A stretch of 64,000 nucleotides of DNA from Pelargonium x hortorum (Eukaryota; Streptophyta; Magnoliopsida; Geraniales; Geraniaceae). Under the pieces are notes generated by a model. That model was not told the origin of the DNA, ran no database searches, and saw only the letters and a list, made by a program, of their open reading frames with translations. A program made the translations under genes and the position numbers. Shown here in pieces: positions 61,150-64,000 of the stretch (position 1 is its first letter; each line of letters begins with the position of its first letter). The stretch covers positions 23,809-87,808 of the forward strand of contig JAYMTJ010000043.1 in the NCBI GenBank assembly GCA_036897525.1, written 5' to 3'.

Positions 61150-61250
61150 TGTGGTTATGTTATATGGTTTTGAGTCGCAGTAGGATTGTCATTTGGAAAA
61201 GATCTCTACCGTTTAGATCGAGAATTCTCTTCATTAATTTATTAAAACTT
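61150..61250. other. Approximate junction between the two DNA types
   Basis: Left of about 61,150 the sequence still shows words typical of the long noncoding tract (AAGGGGTTC, AAAGGATAGGGCGG, GAATTC-rich strings). Right of about 61,250 it reads as T-rich plant intron or intergenic DNA without those words. No short duplication or inverted end marks the change, and I cannot place it to better than about 100 bases. The junction falls upstream of the transposon exons, so the element's 5' part is missing. Confidence 0.4.
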
Positions 61251-62440
61251 TGTTGTTAGAAATATGAGACTATATGCAGTTTGTTTGGTCTACTAAGTTC
61301 TTAATAGTGAGAAATTCCCTATTACTTATACCATAAATAATGAGTTCTCAAGCTTGCACATATTTTTGTTGGTGATCATCAAATAAATTGACAGATTTTT
61401 GGAAATGCTACTTTGAATGTTTATGAGTAAAGCTAAGAGAGAAGACTAGTATTTAGCATTTATAGGGCTATTACGTTATCATAGTTTTATTACACACACC
61501 CTTATCTCGCTAGTTTTCTCTAATCACTAGTTAGGTATGTGTTCATGTCATCTTCTCTAATCTCTCTTTCTCTTTACTTTCTCGGCTTCAGAATTTACTT
61601 TGATTTTGACTTTTTAATATGTAAATATGAATTTTGTTGATGTGAAACTACATGGATAATTATTTCTCAGTAATCCTAAACTGGCTGAGTTATGAATAAT
61701 GTCTCATACTTTTACTAATTCAATAACGTAGATTGAAACTTGTGTATTTGTTAGTACTAAATTGTTAGTGTTAGCAATCAGCTTCACTCACCAGGTCAAG
61801 GCAGGTCAGGCAATTGTAAATGAATATGGCATGTTGGAAATTTTCAGAGGATTTTAGAGCTGTTCTTGCAAGGAACCATAATTTGGAACAGTAAGTGCTT
61901 GGACTTGAACCGTTTTGCTCAAAAATCAGGTTAAGCTTATTTTCTGACTTGGAAACCATCATTTCACTGCCACTCCTTCTACGCCCCAAAGCGAAGCTTG
62001 GTCCTATGAGAGCATATATTAATAAGCATTGTCTGGATAGATTATTTACTTATAAGATTTGTACCTGAAGTACTGATCTTAAGTCTTTGCATTTGCCATC
62101 AAAGTAGAAATCTATCTTTGATTGTTAAGGTAAAGAATTTCATAAAATGAACCAACCCACTGCATCAATGACTCATTATAGGACTTTGAGTTTATTTTCT
62201 TAGGATTTAGGGTTATCTTTGCATAATGGTTTTTATGTGTCAAGCATTTCTCAAAAAAATTGGATAGAAATATGTTGTTGATGTAGTGCAACAGATTTTG
62301 TAGATTTGCGTATGTGATTTAGTTGGTTTTTAAGTATATTGCATAAGAATTCACCTTCAGTTTGAGAGTAACTGAATTGTAACGCAAGTGATTGTTTGAT
62401 GGACAAGATCTTTGTTAAACATGCGTTCTTTTTTGTGCAG
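61250..62440 (+). other. Probable intron and internal sequence of the CACTA gene
   Basis: T-rich sequence that ends in TTTTTTGTGCAG, a good plant 3' splice site directly before the first recognisable exon. No upstream exon or 5' splice site could be assigned. Minus-strand frames here (61771-61989, 62251-62508) have no recognisable product and look like shadows. The donor exon probably lies beyond the junction and is lost. Confidence 0.4.
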
Positions 62441-62840
62441 GCACGTTCGTTAGAAGTTGAGGAGACTAGGATATCTTTAGGCGACGACGTGTATGTGTAT
62501 ACACACACTCAAGATCACGACGGGCAAAAGTTTTTGGATGAACGAGCACGATTTGTTAATGTAAGTACAAAGATAAAGTTTACAAAAGTGTTTAGCTCAC
62601 GACATTCCTTACAGTTCACTTTATTTATTTGTACTATTATTTTCTACGTAGGATTGTATTGAGCAGAACATGCAACGACTCCGTGAGGGGACTGATGTTG
62701 ATCAACGATTGATAGAGCACAATGCGATAATCCAAGGGATTAATGCTCAGATCATTTCATTGCAGCGTGAACTATTTCGAGCTAATGGAGCTAGCAATTC
62801 TCGTTGTTTTGAATTTTCACCCTATGCACCATTGTCTTAG
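62441..62840 (+). CDS. Plant En/Spm-type transposase family protein, C-terminal part
   Basis: Two exons, 62,441-62,560 (40 codons) and 62,652-62,840 (62 codons plus TAG), joined in phase across an intron with GTAAGT and TACGTAG borders. The first exon encodes DDVYVYTHTQDHDGQKFLDE followed by RARFVND. The pattern H-x(4)-DG-x-x-F-x-DERA-x-x-V matches the THxKKDGxFVDERA signature of the plant transposase (Ptta/En/Spm, Transposase_24) family as I remember it. The second exon is charged and heptad-like (MQRLRE, LIEHNAIIQGINAQIISLQR), probably a coiled coil. The family protein works with the TNPD-type transposase by binding element ends; here the N-terminal part is missing, so the gene is incomplete. 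The reading frame is open, suggesting fairly recent decay or truncation. Confidence 0.7.
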
Positions 62841-63000
62841 ATAGAGTATTTCTAATTAGTACGCAATACTATTTTTTCTGTTTTGAATAAGAATTTGATG
62901 TCGTGAATGGTATGTTTTATAATATATAGATATTTGGTAACCAATTTATTGTATATCATTTATTAATTCAACAAAAAAAAATTGACAAATTTTTTGACAA
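62841..63000 (+). other. 3' untranslated and spacer region of the CACTA gene
   Basis: AT-rich stretch after the stop codon with AATAAG at 62,886 and TTGTATATC. It could hold the polyadenylation signal. The first GACAAA-type subterminal motifs begin near 62,980. Confidence 0.35.
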
Positions 63001-63455
63001 AATTAGGTTAAAAAAATAAATGGCGGATTGAAAAAATTATTGATCCATTTTGACGAAATTATTGACGGATGTAATGACGGAGTTATTGACGGAATTAGTG
63101 ACAAACGTATCTGTCACAATATTTGACGGAATTATTGACTGATGTACTGACGGAATTATTGACGACATTATTGACGGACATTTCCGTCACAATTACTGAC
63201 AAAATTATTGATGGATGTACTGACGAAATTATTGACGACATTATTGACGGACGTTTCCGTCACAATTATTGACGGACTTATTGACGGAAATTTTCGTCAA
63301 TAATTTCGTCAGTGATTCCGTCAATCACGTTTTTGACGCCCTATTTTTTGACGGAAATTTTCCGTCAAAATTACCGTCATTAAATAGTGTTTTTGACGGA
63401 AAATAGCGTTTTTTGACGGAAATTTCCGTCAATAATCGCTAGTTTTCTTGTAGTG
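63000..63455 (+). repeat. CACTA subterminal repeat region
   Basis: Packed with TTATTGACGGA, TTGACGACATT and TTTCCGTCA in both orientations, including long inverted pairs such as TTGACGGAAATT and AATTTCCGTCAA. In CACTA elements such repeats bind the TNPA/TNP1-type protein. The region ends with the element terminus at 63,455. CpG is unusually frequent here compared with the surroundings. Confidence 0.75.
63043..63261 (+). repeat. Three tandem copies of a 73-bp subterminal unit
   Basis: The GTCAC-AAT anchor recurs at 63,113, 63,186 and 63,259, giving a constant period of 73 bases. Copies two and three share GATGTACTGACG, AATTATTGACGACATTATTG and TTTCCGTCACAATTA with few mismatches. Copy one is more diverged (GATGTAATGACGG, ATCTGTCACAAT). 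The array multiplies the number of GACGGA sites near the end of the element. Confidence 0.65.
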
Positions 63456-64000
63456 CATGTTAAGAAAGTCATCTTTAAGTTTGATGCAAATTTTATTGTT
63501 GATTTATTTCTCTTGAAAGACTCCATAGACCATAGCTCATCCTCTTCGTGCTCTAATTTTGGATTTGTAGGGATAGAATGCAGTTTTTTGATAATTACTT
63601 GTTGCTCTCGGTAAACAAAAAAGTTAATCTGCTGGAAAATTATTTAGCCAGTTGCGACGTCATATTCTTCTAAAGTTTGCTCACCTACCTGTGGGTGTTT
63701 TGAATTTTCTTTTCTGGGATTGTATGAACATTTTACCTGAGGAGGACTTTTTAGTTTCTCAACTTAATTAATTAGAGCTCTTTAATTAATATATAATAAC
63801 AATAAGGGGTAATCACATATGACTACCCTCTTAGATGTTGGTGTTGCATGTGGCTAACCTTAGTACACACATGACTACCCTAAAGTTTCAAAAAATGTTT
63901 CCATCCATCACATTATCAGTTAAATGACAAAAAGACCAAAATGCCCTTCATTTTTCATTTTTATTACAATAATAATAAATTTAAATTAAAAAACACTCAT
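63456..64000. other. Plant nuclear-like flank, no gene
   Basis: Sequence outside the CACTA terminus. Words such as AAAAAGACCAAAATGCCCTT resemble common plant intergenic DNA. ATGACTACCCT occurs twice about 51 bases apart, near 63,820 and 63,871. No open frame or RNA gene is seen. Confidence 0.45.

Larger units (their letters stand above)
61250..63455 (+). mobile_element. 3' part of a CACTA (En/Spm) transposon
   Basis: The right end is well defined: the last bases CTAGTTTTCTTGTAGTG are the reverse complement of a CACTACAAGAAAA terminus, the hallmark of plant CACTA elements. Inside it lie about 450 bp of GACGGA/TCCGTC subterminal repeats and, further in, the last two exons of a plant En/Spm transposase-family gene. 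The left terminus is absent from the window, so the element is either truncated at the junction near 61.2 kb or has had its 5' half replaced. The three bases after the end (CAT, 63,456-63,458) would be the target-site duplication, but this cannot be tested without the other end. The left limit given is approximate. Confidence 0.75.

Noticed and set aside
1-61150. Ribosomal RNA or intact organellar protein genes
   Set aside because: I looked by eye for conserved rRNA words and for known mitochondrial protein motifs in the translated frames and found none. Small or heavily mutated fragments could still be missed.
61890-61910. GGACTTGAACC in the transposon intron, like an antisense T-arm
   Set aside because: No partner stem or D-arm. 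It lies in nuclear-type DNA and is best explained by chance.
61771-62508. Minus-strand open frames opposite the transposon gene
   Set aside because: No recognisable domains, and they overlap splice-site and intron sequence of the plus-strand gene. They are shadows.
1-64000. CRISPR array, bacterial operons, phage or plasmid origin
   Set aside because: No regularly spaced identical repeats, no long coding frames and no ribosome-binding-site-led genes. The CACTA element and splice sites point to a plant.

Overview
The window looks like plant DNA. Apart from one transposon tail near the right end, no conserved protein gene can be recognised. The plant call rests on bases 61,250-63,455, which hold the 3' part of a CACTA (En/Spm) transposon. 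It has a two-exon transposase-family gene end, subterminal GACGGA repeats and an outer terminus whose reverse complement starts CACTACAAGAAAA. The 545 bases beyond it read as ordinary plant nuclear DNA.

The remaining ~61 kb is AT-rich by eye, stop-rich on both strands (longest open frame 122 codons, unrecognised) and without rRNA, intron-domain or respiratory-gene sequence that I could recognise. It carries several decayed tRNA-like sequences. Their arms resemble, from memory of the families, plant mitochondrial or plastid-type tRNA-Gly, -Asp, -Glu, -Phe, -Asn and -Trp. The simplest reading is organelle-derived, probably mitochondrial, intergenic DNA. It could be an old insertion in a nuclear chromosome, or an intergenic tract of a very large plant mitochondrial genome that captured a nuclear transposon. 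The sequence alone does not decide between these.

Layout: (1) 1-16,830, homopolymer-rich DNA dense in tiny G-run/C-run palindromes, with tRNA relics at 77-145, 3,802-3,855, 12,669-12,740, 13,706-13,770 and 16,116-16,200. (2) 16,830-26,290, a block of different texture holding a diverged repeat family of about 100-150 bp. At least eleven copies lie between 17.9 and 25.5 kb, ten on + and one on -, most regularly spaced from 22.9 to 25.5 kb. (3) 26,290-37,100, texture like block 1, with a tRNA relic at 34,598. (4) 37,100-38,970, texture like block 2. (5) 38,970 to about 61,150, texture like block 1, with tRNA relics at 51,254, 54,332, 54,558 and 57,158. (6) About 61,150-61,250, change into nuclear-like DNA inside an apparent transposon intron. 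(7) 61,250-63,455, truncated CACTA element. (8) 63,456-64,000, flank.

No operon or pathway is visible. The features worth following are the dispersed repeat family, recurring copies of a short GCGAAGC-centred box, a recurrent 13-base hairpin, the relic tRNA set and the junction with the CACTA element. All identifications are by eye. No alignment or database search was run, and tRNA and transposon comparisons are from memory.
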